Below are positions 50,896-59,559 of a stretch of DNA of 64,000 bases, in pieces. Within the stretch, counting starts at the first letter, position 1. Each line of letters starts with the position of its first letter. This stretch comes from Streptomyces sp. NBC_00569 (GTDB lineage Bacteria > Actinomycetota > Actinomycetes > Streptomycetales > Streptomycetaceae): assembly GCF_036345255.1 (NCBI RefSeq), contig NZ_CP107783.1, positions 5,133,501 through 5,197,500 on the forward strand, in the 5' to 3' direction. Under the pieces are notes generated by a model. The model was given only the letters and a program-made list of their open reading frames with translations. It did no database searches and had not been told where the DNA came from. A program made the position numbers and the translations under genes.

Positions 50896-51789
50896 TCAAG
50901 TGAGCTGGGACGTCCTCACAAGCACAGTGACGACCACCACGGCGAGGACGAGCGCACAGGTCCCGTACTGGACCAGCGAGCGGCGCTCCCTGGGGGCGTG
51001 GACCATCGCGTACCCGACGACCACACCGGCGACGAGACCGCCGACGTGGGCCTGCCAGGCGATGTTTCCCCAGGTGAACGTGAAGAGCAGGTTCAGCGCG
51101 AGCAGGCCGATGACCGGGCGCATGTCGTAGTTGAGGCGCCGTACCAGCACCGCGGTCGCGCCCAAGAGTCCGAAGACGGCCCCGGACGCACCGAGGGACT
51201 GCTCGCTCGGCCCCGCGATCGCGTAGGTGAGCGCACTGCCGGCCAGCCCCGAGACCATGTACAGCGCGATGTAGCGGGCCCTGCCGAGCGCCGCCTCCAG
51301 CGGGCCGCCGAGCCACCACAGACCCAGCATGTTGAACGCGATGTGCCACACCTCCTGGTGCGTGAACATCGACGTCACCAGGCGATACCACTCGCCGCCG
51401 GCCACGCCCTGGTTCGGGACGTAGGGCGCGGGAGGCCACGCCCCGATCAGAACGAAGTCGGAGAGCAGCCGGTCCCACACATGGACCGCGATGAACACCG
51501 CCACGTTGATCCCGATCAGAATCTTCGTGACCAGGCGCGGGTCGGCCGCGATCGTGCCGCCCGTGATCGTCCTCGGCCGGCTGGCCGCCGGACCATGCCC
51601 CGTACCGGATCCGCCCCGCACACAGTCCGGGCACTGGAAGCCCACCGAGGCGCTGACCATGCAGTCCGGGCAGATGGGCTTGTCACAGCGGGCGCAGCGG
51701 ATCCCGGTCTCGCGGTCGGGGTGCCGGTAGCAGCGGGGCGGACCCTGCGCGTCCTGAGGGCCCTGCGGACTGCCCGGCACCTGATCCAT
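50896..51789 (-). CDS. Rhomboid family intramembrane serine protease
   Basis: The 297-residue protein starts with a zinc-finger-like segment (CYRHPDRETGIRCARCDKPICPDCMVSASVGFQCPDC, B-box type Cys/His pairs), then six or so membrane helices. The rhomboid active site is present: nucleophile Ser in LGASGAVFGLLGA and catalytic His in AWQAHVGGLVAGVVVGYAM, with the earlier HIAFNMLGLWWLG (His-Asn oxyanion region). Such enzymes cleave membrane proteins within the bilayer. Start: ATG at 51789. It converges on crgA across the DnaA-box region. Its substrates are unknown. Confidence 0.93.
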   Translation of the reverse strand: MDQVPGSPQGPQDAQGPPRCYRHPDRETGIRCARCDKPICPDCMVSASVGFQCPDCVRGGSGTGHGPAASRPRTITGGTIAADPRLVTKILIGINVAVFIAVHVWDRLLSDFVLIGAWPPAPYVPNQGVAGGEWYRLVTSMFTHQEVWHIAFNMLGLWWLGGPLEAALGRARYIALYMVSGLAGSALTYAIAGPSEQSLGASGAVFGLLGATAVLVRRLNYDMRPVIGLLALNLLFTFTWGNIAWQAHVGGLVAGVVVGYAMVHAPRERRSLVQYGTCALVLAVVVVTVLVRTSQLT

Positions 51790-51915
51790 CGGAAATCCCC
51801 TCGTACGAAACGCGCGCGATCAACACATGGCCCCGCCCATCCTTACGGATGAGCGGGGCGGATTGGTTCCCGTCGGCCGGACGCGTCGGCCCGGTTCGCG
51901 TGAGCCCGGTTCGCG

Positions 51916-52443
51916 TCAGCGGGTCTCGACGACGACCGACTCGATGACCACGTCGTTGACCGGACGGTCCGTGCGCGGGTTGGTCTGCGCGGTCGCGATG
52001 GTGTCCACGACCTTCTGGCTTGCCTCGTCGACGACCTCGCCGAAAATCGTGTGCTTACGGGTCAGCCAGGCCGTCGGCGACACCGTGATGAAGAACTGGG
52101 AACCGTTGGTGCCCGGGCCTGCGTTCGCCATGGCCAGCAGGTACGGCTTGTCGAAGGCCAGGTCGGGGTGGAACTCGTCCCCGAACTGGTAGCCCGGGCC
52201 GCCGGTGCCGTTCCCCAGCGGGTCACCGCCCTGGATCATGAAACCGCTGATCACCCGGTGGAAGACCGTGCCGTCGTAGAGCTTGTCCGTGGACTTCTCG
52301 CCCGTCTCCGGGTTGGTCCACTCCCGCTCGCCCCGAGCGAGCTCGACGAAGTTCTTGACCGTCTTGGGCGCGTGGTTCGGCAGCAGCCGGATCTCGATGT
52401 CGCCTTGGTTGGTCTTCAGGGTGGCGTAGAGCTGCTCAGCCAC
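51916..52443 (-). CDS. ppiA: Cyclophilin-type peptidyl-prolyl cis-trans isomerase
   Basis: The 175-residue cytosolic cyclophilin speeds proline isomerisation during folding. Core motifs: APKTVKNFVELARGE, YDGTVFHRVISGFMIQGGDPLGNGTGGPGYQFGDEF (active-site Arg in FHR, and FMIQGGD), MANAGPGTNGSQFFITV and WLTRKHTIFGEVVD. Start: GTG at 52443 (reads VAEQLYATLKTNQGD), with GGAAGG upstream. The longer frame to 52587 adds an Arg-rich, non-conserved extension and is rejected. It lies 126 bases upstream of the rhomboid gene start in the same direction. Confidence 0.93.
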   Translation of the reverse strand: MAEQLYATLKTNQGDIEIRLLPNHAPKTVKNFVELARGEREWTNPETGEKSTDKLYDGTVFHRVISGFMIQGGDPLGNGTGGPGYQFGDEFHPDLAFDKPYLLAMANAGPGTNGSQFFITVSPTAWLTRKHTIFGEVVDEASQKVVDTIATAQTNPRTDRPVNDVVIESVVVETR

Positions 52444-52761
52444 GATCTGCCTTCCGTTGCCTTCTGTGACGATCCGATCCTCGCACGCCCCCGCAGACCC
52501 GTCGCCCGGCGGCAGCCGCAGAATTTCCGGCCGCGTCGCCACCGAGGAGGCGCGTCGTACGGCGATCCGTGGCATTGTCGTGCGCAAGCCCCCCTTGCAC
52601 TGTATTGATCAGTTATTCGCCTGGAGTACCTCGGTACACCCAAAGGCGTCTTATGCCCCGAATGCTCGCCCTCGCATGCCCCCACTGCCGCCGTCCGGCA
52701 GGCATGATCTGAAAAAGGGTGGAAAGGTGAAAACCTGTACGCCACCGAGGAGGAGGATCCC

Positions 52762-53469
52762 GTGACCCGCATCGACAGCGTGCGCGCCGCGACCGGCTCG
52801 GCGAAGGACAGCGTGCTGCACGCCGCGGAAGTGGTGGCGCCCTACGCCGAGACGGCCAAGGACCGGGCCGCACTGTATGCGCAAGAAGCGCGCGTACGGC
52901 TCGCACCCGTGATGTCGCAGGCTGCGCAACAAACCCGCGACCAGTACGACACATACCTCGCGCCGCATCTTGAACAGGCCCGCAGCCACGTGCCGACGAA
53001 GGTCGATCAGGCCGCGCAGGAAGCAGCCGTCCGCACCCGGAAGGCGGCCCGCAAGGCCGCCGTCTACGCCAAGCCGCGGATCGAGCAGGCGGTCGCCGCC
53101 GCCCAGCCCGTCCGCGAGGAGGCGACCGCCCGCAGTATCGCGGCGCTCGCCGCCCTGCGCGGACAGGTGACGCCGAAGGAAATCAAGAAGCTCGCCCGCA
53201 AGCACGAGCGGCGGGCCCGGGCCGGACGTGTCGCCAAGGGCTTGCTCATCGTCGGCATCCTCGCCGGGGGCGCCTGCGCCGCCTGGAAGTGGTGGGACAA
53301 GCAGGCCAACCCGGACTGGCTGGTCGAACCGCCGGCCGCGACCGAGGTCCCGGACACCACGCCCCTGTCGTCGGTGGACGGCAGCGGTCAGAATGCCCTC
53401 GACCCCGAGGTCCAGGCCAAGCAGGCCGAAGCGGAGGCGGACGACGCCGACCGCGACGACCGCGGCTGA
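52762..53469 (+). CDS. DUF5324 family membrane protein
   Basis: The 235-residue product is Ala/Arg/Glu-rich: about 150 residues of amphipathic helix (MTRIDSVRAATGSAKDSVLHAAEVVAPYAETAKDRAALYAQEARVRLAPVMSQAAQ...), a membrane helix (VAKGLLIVGILAGGACAAWKW) and an acidic external tail (PSS-rich then AEADDADRDDRG). I recognise the DUF5324 family of streptomycetes, with no known function. Start: GTG at 52762 with GAGGAGGAGG before it. A very strong terminator follows at 53488. Confidence 0.85.
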   Translation: MTRIDSVRAATGSAKDSVLHAAEVVAPYAETAKDRAALYAQEARVRLAPVMSQAAQQTRDQYDTYLAPHLEQARSHVPTKVDQAAQEAAVRTRKAARKAAVYAKPRIEQAVAAAQPVREEATARSIAALAALRGQVTPKEIKKLARKHERRARAGRVAKGLLIVGILAGGACAAWKWWDKQANPDWLVEPPAATEVPDTTPLSSVDGSGQNALDPEVQAKQAEAEADDADRDDRG

Positions 53470-53487
53470 GCCTCCAACGAGCAGTAA

Positions 53488-53528
53488 CGCCGGAGGGCGG
53501 GAGACCAGTGGTCTCCCGCCCTCCGGCG
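53488..53528. terminator. Very strong bidirectional hairpin terminator
   Basis: Two 20-base arms (53488-53507 and 53509-53528, beginning CGCCGGAGGGCGGG) pair perfectly around one base. The hairpin separates the DUF5324 gene and the convergent tRNA-Ala. Confidence 0.93.
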
Positions 53529-53534
53529 TTCACG

Positions 53535-53550
53535 TGTTTCACGTGGAACC
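53535..53550. other. parS-like site next to tRNA-Ala
   Basis: TGTTTCACGTGGAACC; the inner 14-mer GTTTCACGTGGAAC matches the parS consensus at 13 of 14 positions. It lies between the terminator and the tRNA 3' end, outside any gene. Confidence 0.8.
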
Positions 53551-53552
53551 TG

Positions 53553-53625
53553 TGGAGCCTAGGAGATTCGAACTCCTGACATCTGCCTTGCAAAGGCAGC
53601 GCTCTACCAACTGAGCTAAGGCCCC
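53553..53625 (-). tRNA. tRNA-Ala (anticodon TGC)
   Basis: On the minus strand it starts GGGGCCTTAGCTCAG and ends AGGCTCC plus A, 73 bases. The anticodon loop TTTGCAA carries TGC. The acceptor stem contains the G3-U70 pair that defines alanine identity. The T-arm reads GTTCGAATC. CCA is not encoded. Confidence 0.98.
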
Positions 53626-53807
53626 GAAAACGATACGTCGGCCCGGAGGAAGTGCGATCCGGTGCGCATCGCAGACCAGAGTACCGGGTCACCCCCCGGA
53701 TTTCGCAAAAGGATTGGGGGTCCCGGTCCACGACCACTCTCCGTAAGATGCCCCACGTGGTTCGCGGCAGCGAACCGCCGTATTTGGGGAAGCGATGGGG
53801 AGACGCA

Positions 53808-54356
53808 ATGGACGCCGCACAGCAGGAAGCTACCGCAAGAGCCCGGGAGCTCCAGCGAAACTGGTACGGAGAGCCGCTGGGGGCGCTCTTCCGTCGCCTG
53901 ATCGATGATCTGGGCCTCAATCAGGCGAGGCTCGCGGGGGTTCTCGGTCTGTCCGCGCCCATGCTGTCCCAGCTCATGAGCGGTCAGCGCGCGAAGATAG
54001 GCAACCCGGCGGTCGTCCAGCGTGTCCAGCTGCTCCAGGATCTGGCCGGTCAGGTCGCCGACGGAAGCGTCAGCGCCGCCGAAGCCACCGAGCGTATGGA
54101 CGAGATCAAGAAGTCACAGGGGGGCTCGGTGCTCACCAACACCGCGCAGACAACCACCAGTTCGGGCGCGCCCACGGTCAAGCGTGTGGTCCGCGAGATC
54201 CAGTCGCTGCTGCGCTCCGTCTCCGCGGCCGGGGACATCATCGATGCGGCGGACACCCTCGCCCCGAGCCACCCGGAACTGGCAGAGTTCCTCCGGGTCT
54301 ACGGCGCCGGGCGCACCTCCGACGCCGTAACCCACTATCAGGCGCACCAGAGCTGA
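53808..54356 (+). CDS. XRE-type helix-turn-helix protein
   Basis: The 182-residue product has an HTH near residues 30-75 (LFRRLIDDLGLNQARLAGVLGLSAPMLSQLMSGQRAKIGNPAVVQRVQLLQDL), the XRE/Cro type, followed by a helical C-terminal half (VSAAEATERMDEIKKSQGG, IQSLLRSVSAAGDIIDAADTLAPSHPELAEFLRVYGAGRTSDAVTHY). Start: ATG at 53808 with GGGGAG before it. The frame is open to 53652, but that part overlaps the tRNA promoter region and is Arg-rich. It lies 119 bases before a Ser/Thr kinase gene in the same direction and could control it or be its target. The exact target is unknown. Confidence 0.88.
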   Translation: MDAAQQEATARARELQRNWYGEPLGALFRRLIDDLGLNQARLAGVLGLSAPMLSQLMSGQRAKIGNPAVVQRVQLLQDLAGQVADGSVSAAEATERMDEIKKSQGGSVLTNTAQTTTSSGAPTVKRVVREIQSLLRSVSAAGDIIDAADTLAPSHPELAEFLRVYGAGRTSDAVTHYQAHQS

Positions 54357-54475
54357 TCCCGGCCGAACGGTAGCGACATCGGGCCGGCCGCGAGTCCCGC
54401 GGCCGGTCCTGGGCCGCGGGACCATCCGAGAGGCCGGACGCGTCGTGACGGCCGAGGGGGGAGCGACGCACCACG

Positions 54476-56245
54476 ATGGGTGAGGTCTTCGCCGGACGCT
54501 ACGAACTGGCCGACCCGATCGGCCGCGGGGGGACAGGCGCCGTATGGCGCGCCTGGGACCACCGGCGCCGCAGGTATGTGGCCGCCAAGGTCCTGCTGCA
54601 GAGCGACGCCCACACCCTGCTCCGCTTCGTGCGCGAACAGGCACTGCGCATCGACCACCCCCACGTCCTCGCCCCGGCCAGCTGGGCCGCCGACGACGAC
54701 AAGGTCCTGTTCACCATGGACCTCGTCGCGGGCGGCTCGCTGGCGCATCTGATCGGTGACTACGGGCCCCTGCCACCGTCCTTCGTGTGCCTCCTCCTGG
54801 ATCAGCTCCTGGCCGGCCTCACCGCGGTGCACGCGGAGGGGGTCGTGCACCGCGACATCAAGCCCGCCAACATCCTTCTGGAGGCGACCGGCACCGCCCG
54901 GCCTCATCTGCGCCTCTCGGACTTCGGCATAGCGATGCGCAAGGGCGAGCCCCGGCTCACCGAGACCGACTATGTGGTGGGAACGCCCGGCTACTTCGCC
55001 CCCGAACAGGCGATGGGCGGTGAGCCGGACTTCCCGGCAGACTTGTTCGCCGTCGGTCTCGTCGCCCTGTATCTGCTCCAGGGCGCCCGGCCGGACTCCA
55101 GGGCGCTGATCGAGCACTTCACCGACCACGGCACCCCCGGCGCACCCCAAGGCATTCCCGGCCCGCTGTGGACCGTCGTGGCCGGTCTGCTGCAGCCTGA
55201 TCCCGAAGCGCGCTTCCGTACCGCGACAGGGGCGCGCAAGGCCCTCCTGGCGGCCTCCGAACTGCTTCCCGAGCCCGGACCCGACGACGAACTGGTCGAG
55301 GTCTTCGACCAACTCGGCTCGCTCCCGCCGGGCTTCGCCCCGAACGGCCCTACCACGACCTCCCGGGCGGTCGCCCCGGGCCTCGTACACGACCGGAACC
55401 GGGACCACGGCTCGACGACCGGCCGGTCCACGACCCTGAAGCCGCCGCCCGCGCCAGGAGAGGCCCTGCCGGCGCTCCCCGCGGAGCCACCGACACCGGC
55501 GCCACCACCGCCCCCGCTGTATGCACCGGCGGTGCCGGACGCCCCACCGGCAGAACGCTCCGTCCCAAGGCCCACCACCCCCGCGCCTCCGGGACCGGCA
55601 TCCACCACGTCGCAGACCGCCATGCACGGGAGCAGCATCACCCCCGGGACCACCCCGTCCAGAACCGCCCCGTCGGAGGCCGTCACCCCCGGGACCGCCC
55701 CGTCGAATGCCGGATTGTCCGGCACCAGCATGTCCGAGACGGGCAGCTTCCACCTGCCGCCGCCCCCGCCCGCGCAGCCCCCCGCGCAGCCACTCGCGCC
55801 CACCCCACCCGAGCCACGGCCGATCACCCCCACCACCGCTCCCGAGGTTCCCGGCTACACCGCCCATGCACGCACTCACCTCACAGCACCACAAGCACCA
55901 CCACCAACCCCACCGACTCGCCCGCACCCCCACGCCTCCCCTCACACCCCGGCCACGACCCCCGCCACGCAGCGCTCCTACGCCGCTCCGGCCCAAGGCC
56001 CTGCTCCAGCCCAAAGCCCTGCGCCGGCGCCCGCTCAGCCGGCCCCTATCTCTACGTACACCGCCCAGAGCGTTCAGGTTCCACTCGTCAGCCACCCGAA
56101 TCCCGGCGGCACGGCCCCGAGCCCGACCCCTCATCGACGGCTGCGGAAACGGCGGCCGGGACCGCCCGCGAAGGTGGCGATCCCGGTGCTGTTCGTTGCC
56201 TTGGTCAGTTTCGTGGTGGGCATCTGGGCGCTAGCCCAGGCCTGA
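54476..56245 (+). CDS. Ser/Thr protein kinase with long Pro/Thr-rich region and C-terminal membrane anchor
   Basis: The 589-residue kinase has its catalytic domain at about 8-265: Gly-rich loop GRGGTGAV, Lys38, HRDIKPAN with Asp127, and DFG with Asp149. The activation segment (RLTETDYVVGTPGYFAPEQ) differs from the MTQT type of the other three kinases in this window. A long Pro/Thr/Ser-rich, probably disordered stretch of about 290 residues follows, ending in a basic segment (HRRLRKRRPGPPAK) and one membrane helix (VAIPVLFVALVSFVVGIWAL) at the very C-terminus. There is no extracellular sensor, so it cannot be a receptor of the PASTA kind. Start: ATG at 54476. An XRE gene precedes it and a secreted-protein gene converges on it 18 bases away. 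Confidence 0.9.
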   Translation: MGEVFAGRYELADPIGRGGTGAVWRAWDHRRRRYVAAKVLLQSDAHTLLRFVREQALRIDHPHVLAPASWAADDDKVLFTMDLVAGGSLAHLIGDYGPLPPSFVCLLLDQLLAGLTAVHAEGVVHRDIKPANILLEATGTARPHLRLSDFGIAMRKGEPRLTETDYVVGTPGYFAPEQAMGGEPDFPADLFAVGLVALYLLQGARPDSRALIEHFTDHGTPGAPQGIPGPLWTVVAGLLQPDPEARFRTATGARKALLAASELLPEPGPDDELVEVFDQLGSLPPGFAPNGPTTTSRAVAPGLVHDRNRDHGSTTGRSTTLKPPPAPGEALPALPAEPPTPAPPPPPLYAPAVPDAPPAERSVPRPTTPAPPGPASTTSQTAMHGSSITPGTTPSRTAPSEAVTPGTAPSNAGLSGTSMSETGSFHLPPPPPAQPPAQPLAPTPPEPRPITPTTAPEVPGYTAHARTHLTAPQAPPPTPPTRPHPHASPHTPATTPATQRSYAAPAQGPAPAQSPAPAPAQPAPISTYTAQSVQVPLVSHPNPGGTAPSPTPHRRLRKRRPGPPAKVAIPVLFVALVSFVVGIWALAQA

Positions 56246-56263
56246 GAAGGCCTGACGCCCCGC

Positions 56264-57727
56264 CTACCAGCCAGCGGGTGCCCGCCGACGGGCGACGTAC
56301 GTCCATACGCCGAGCCCCAGCACCAGCACGGACCCCGTGCCGATCCCGGCGATCCCGACGACCGTCATGCGGTTCGTCCGACCGGACCCGCCCGGCTCCG
56401 CCTGACCGCCGCCCTGACCGCCGCTCCGGCTTCCCTCCGAGGCCAACGACGAGCCACCGCCCTGCGCGAACCCGCTCTCAGCGGCAGCCCGGTCCGCGTC
56501 CGTGACCTGGAACGCACCCGGATCCCGCACATACGTGGGCGCGGACGCCGCGTCCCCATGGACCGTCAGACGAAGCGTCAGCCCGGACTCCTTGTTCCCG
56601 AAGGTCCCCTTCATCTCCGGCGTGAGGGAGACCCTCAGGTAGTACCAGCCGGCGAACCGCACGCCCGCTTCGTCCGCGCGCGACAGATAACGGTTCTCGT
56701 AGGCGACCGGAGGCAGGGAGTCCAGGGCCGCCACGGAGGGCTCCCCGCCGTACGAGGCGTCCTTCGAAGTGACAGACGTCCGCGCCGGGTTGTACAGCGT
56801 CACATTCAGTGCGCTCGGCACAAAGCCCTTACGCTGCGCGTCCCCCGCCGAAGAGCCCAGCTCCGCCTCGGTGAAGAGTTGCTGTCCCCAGTCCAGCGGC
56901 ACACGGTAGAAGAGCGTCTGCCCCGGGCGGATCCGGTCCTTCCACACACCTTGCCGCAGGCTCCGCGCGTCGTTGAAGCCCGTGCCTCCCCGGCGCTCGG
57001 AAGGGATTCCGGCGGGCGGACGCGGCGCAGCCGACGACCAGGCCCCGGGCCCTGTGGTGGCAGGCGGCGACTTGAGCGCGGGCTCCGAGGAGACGCTCAA
57101 CTCCAGGTCCCAGCGCTCCCGCGTGGAATCCGGCGCAGTCTTGCGCGCGACGACCACGTCATACGTGCCCGCATCCTGACAGCGCCCGCCGCCCTCCCGC
57201 ACGACCCGCTCCGCGGTGGCGGCTATCGGCCTCGGGTACTCGGCGGAGCGGAACGCCGCCACCTCGGAGTCACAGCGATTGCCCTGCCGATCCTGCAGGG
57301 TCACGGAAATGCTGTCGTTGAACGCCACCTTCACGTCCGCCCCGGCCTTCGGCACCGCCACCGCCGAGACATACGTATCGGAGGAACCGTCCAGGGCGAC
57401 GCGGTAATAGCGCGTGCCGGCCGCCCCCTTCGCGCCCGACCCGCTGCCGAGCCCGGTGCCCTTCACCCCCGCCTCGATGGAGCTCCGGTACGTCTTCCCG
57501 GCCTTGAGCTCCGCAGCATCCGTACTGGTCACCGCACCCTGGACCGTCTTTGCCCCCTGCGCGAAGACGTACGAAGCCGAGTCCTGCGCTGCCGCGACCC
57601 CGGGCAGCGCCACCACCACGACCGGCACGGCCACCGCACACATCGCCACCCCGAGCGCCGACACCGCCCGTCCACGCCCGCGCCCCACCACGCGCCCCAC
57701 CAGGCTCCGCCCTACGCGCCGACTCAT
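56264..57727 (-). CDS. Large secreted protein with C-terminal membrane anchor
   Basis: The product (487 residues from ATG 57727) has an Arg-rich start and signal peptide (SALGVAMCAVAVPVVVVALPGVAAAQ), an ectodomain of about 390 residues with two internally similar parts (Tyr-Tyr-Arg-Val-Ala-Leu-Asp and Phe-Tyr-Arg-Val-Pro-Leu-Asp contexts, each followed by beta-rich segments), a Gly/Ser-rich stalk and a membrane helix (VVGIAGIGTGSVLVLGLGVWTYV) ending in RRRAPAGW. Two Cys (RCD and RCQD) may form a disulfide. There is no LAXTG motif. Start: ATG at 57727, with AAGGGG upstream. ATG at 57754 is an alternative. I do not recognise a named family; the repeats recall pre-peptidase-like beta-sandwich domains. 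It converges on the Ser/Thr kinase gene. Confidence 0.8.
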   Translation of the reverse strand: MSRRVGRSLVGRVVGRGRGRAVSALGVAMCAVAVPVVVVALPGVAAAQDSASYVFAQGAKTVQGAVTSTDAAELKAGKTYRSSIEAGVKGTGLGSGSGAKGAAGTRYYRVALDGSSDTYVSAVAVPKAGADVKVAFNDSISVTLQDRQGNRCDSEVAAFRSAEYPRPIAATAERVVREGGGRCQDAGTYDVVVARKTAPDSTRERWDLELSVSSEPALKSPPATTGPGAWSSAAPRPPAGIPSERRGGTGFNDARSLRQGVWKDRIRPGQTLFYRVPLDWGQQLFTEAELGSSAGDAQRKGFVPSALNVTLYNPARTSVTSKDASYGGEPSVAALDSLPPVAYENRYLSRADEAGVRFAGWYYLRVSLTPEMKGTFGNKESGLTLRLTVHGDAASAPTYVRDPGAFQVTDADRAAAESGFAQGGGSSLASEGSRSGGQGGGQAEPGGSGRTNRMTVVGIAGIGTGSVLVLGLGVWTYVARRRAPAGW

Positions 57728-57943
57728 CACGCGCCCCTTCGTCGCCCCCGCCATCGCCTCATCGCCGGACGCCCATCCTGCCGCCAGGGCCCCATGCACC
57801 CCACGGGCATTCACCAAAGCAAGCAAATAATTTACTCAAGCGAATAAACGACCCAGGCCTGCCTCACGCCCAACCCCTCCCCGGACAGCACAAAGCCCCG
57901 ACCGCTCATGCGATCGGGGCCTTGAAGAGACTGTCGTCGATAC

Positions 57944-58072
57944 TCACGAACCCGTGGGCACGGAGTCAGTCGCCTCCGTCCACAGATCCTGCTCGGCGCG
58001 ATCCGCCTGGATCTGGCGGTACACGAGGAGCCCGCCGATGGCGGCCAGTGCGACCAGGAGAAGCTTCTTCAC
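57944..58072 (-). CDS. DLW-39 family small membrane protein
   Basis: This 42-residue protein begins MKKLLLVALAAIGGLLVYRQIQADRAEQDLWTEATDSVP. It has one N-terminal membrane helix and the Asp-Leu-Trp (DLW) motif that names the DLW-39 family, found near gyrA in actinobacteria. Start: GTG at 58072, because GAGG lies 8 bases before it and the family proteins are about 39 residues long. The longer frame to 58174 is rejected. Function is unknown. Its place in the gyrBA-DUF3566-tRNA-Ile neighbourhood fits the usual gene order. Confidence 0.88.
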   Translation of the reverse strand: MKKLLLVALAAIGGLLVYRQIQADRAEQDLWTEATDSVPTGS

Positions 58073-58387
58073 CGCGCGACCTCGTCTTTCTTTGACGTAG
58101 GGGACCTCTGGCGCCCGACTATACACACCGACCGATACCGATCGGTGACCTGCACCCGGGCCCAACTCCCGCACCCCGGTGACCAGTCGAACCCGATCAC
58201 GGAGCTCCGATCACTCTTCGCAGAATGTGGCATTCAGCGTGATTGACGGACTTAAGGGGCGATTACGTCCATCCGGGTGGTGTTCATCTGAACATCGACG
58301 CGCCACGGGCGTCGGTCCCCCACTACGGAGCCCACATACACATCATGAGGAAAGTACGCAAATCGCCCAACCCGAAAGTGAGGGATC

Positions 58388-58726
58388 ATGGCCACCAACA
58401 AGGTCATCAAGCTGTGGACCGTCCTCATCACCGCCTTCTTCGCGGTGCTGACCGCGATGGGTCTCACGTCCCCGGCCACCGCGGCCACGCCCGTACAGCA
58501 GGCGGAGGGCACCCGCAACACGACGGTGAGCATCCCCGCCGCTACCGCCGTCCGGGCTCCTTGGGCCATCAAACGGTCCCTGCCTCCCACCATGAAGCAG
58601 CGCATCCGCGCCGAGGCTCACGGTTCCTCCCCCAGCTGCCGCCACCGCCCGCCGGCCGACACGGAGTCCGGGAACGAGTTCGAAGAGACCGCGGCAGGAA
58701 TCAACGCGCTCCACTCGCAGTCGTAG
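58388..58726 (+). CDS. Small secreted protein (DUF6344-like)
   Basis: The 112-residue product has a signal peptide (KLWTVLITAFFAVLTAMGLTSPATA), a polar stretch and a conserved-looking block RSLPPTMKQRIRAEAHGSSPSCRHRP, which I associate with the DUF6344 family of streptomycetes. Start: ATG at 58388, with GTGAGGG upstream. The C-terminus is Glu/Ala-rich. It stands alone, divergent from the DLW-39 gene. Function is unknown; the family call rests on memory of the central block. Confidence 0.7.
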   Translation: MATNKVIKLWTVLITAFFAVLTAMGLTSPATAATPVQQAEGTRNTTVSIPAATAVRAPWAIKRSLPPTMKQRIRAEAHGSSPSCRHRPPADTESGNEFEETAAGINALHSQS

Positions 58727-59336
58727 CAACAGCAGTACGTAAAGACGAAGCTCCACCAGCAGTGACCCAGCAGTGAAAGCAGCGGCGACAAAAGCGGCGA
58801 CGGCAAGAAGGCCGGCCCTTTGAGAACCGCGGCAGACCCTCCGCAGCAATGGCTCCACCGCAGAACAGCCGGTGAGGAAGACCGACAGGTACCACCGGCA
58901 GGCGCCACCGCAGAGAACGTCCGGCAGCACGGTTCATCGGCCCAGGCCGACAGCGCCGCTCAGCAGCCAGTACGAGCACGAGCACCACGGACCGACGCAC
59001 CACTCGCACCGCAGCACCACCTGCACCGCAGCACCACCTGCACCACCCGCACCACCCGCACCACAGCAGCGCGGCACCGCAGAGCCACGGCGGCGGCACC
59101 AGGCAGCGCTTCATCAGCGCAGCCACGCCCCGAACCTGCCGGTCGCACTCCAGATCCAGACGGCACCAACCGCAGGGAAAGCGCCCCACCGCCGGACCGC
59201 GACAGAGCGACAGCAGCACCCCTGACGGACCGCGCTCCCCGCGCCCTCGACCTTTCACGACCCCGGCCACCACAGGCTGAGGGTCTTCTTGGCGTGCGCC
59301 CACGGGCAAGGGCCCGGCCCCGCCGCCCCCAGAGAC
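58727..59336. other. Low-complexity spacer without a supported gene
   Basis: About 610 bases rich in CACCGCAGCACCAC- and CAGCAG-type short repeats (densest at 58985-59070). Frames on both strands are made of Ala/Pro/Arg/Thr or Arg/Gly/Val and have no start signals. It follows the stop of the DUF6344-like gene, like the other repeat zones in the window. Confidence 0.6.
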
Positions 59337-59372
59337 GCCAAAAACCCCCAACCACGATGGGTTGAGGGTTTC
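59337..59372 (-). terminator. Terminator of tRNA-Ile
   Basis: On the minus strand AAACCCTCAACC pairs with GGTTGGGGGTTT (one mismatch) and is followed by T residues. It begins about 10 bases downstream of the tRNA 3' end. Confidence 0.75.
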
Positions 59373-59379
59373 TGTCTTG

Positions 59380-59453
59380 TGGGGCTAACAGGATTTGAAC
59401 CTGTGGCCTCATCCTTATCAGGGATGCGCTCTAACCAACTGAGCTATAGCCCC
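59380..59453 (-). tRNA. tRNA-Ile (anticodon GAT)
   Basis: On the minus strand it starts GGGGCTATAGCTCAGTTGG and ends TAGCCCC plus A, 74 bases, with seven paired acceptor positions. The anticodon loop CTGATAA carries GAT and the T-arm reads GTTCAAATC. CCA is not encoded. The gyrA-DUF3566-tRNA-Ile order is standard in actinobacteria. Confidence 0.98.
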
Positions 59454-59493
59454 GCCGCGCTTTGCGGTGTGTGTCCCGCGCGCTGACCTCTGA

Positions 59494-59522
59494 AGATTAG
59501 CGCACGACCCGGCCAGTCCCAA
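59494..59522 (-). promoter_or_regulatory. Promoter of tRNA-Ile
   Basis: On the minus strand TTGGGA (59522-59517) and TAATCT (59499-59494) are spaced by 17 bases, and the tRNA begins about 41 bases downstream of the -10. This fits a vegetative (HrdB-type) promoter. Confidence 0.6.
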
Positions 59523-59559
59523 AATCGATACCTGAGACCCCGCTCCACCGGCCAAAACG

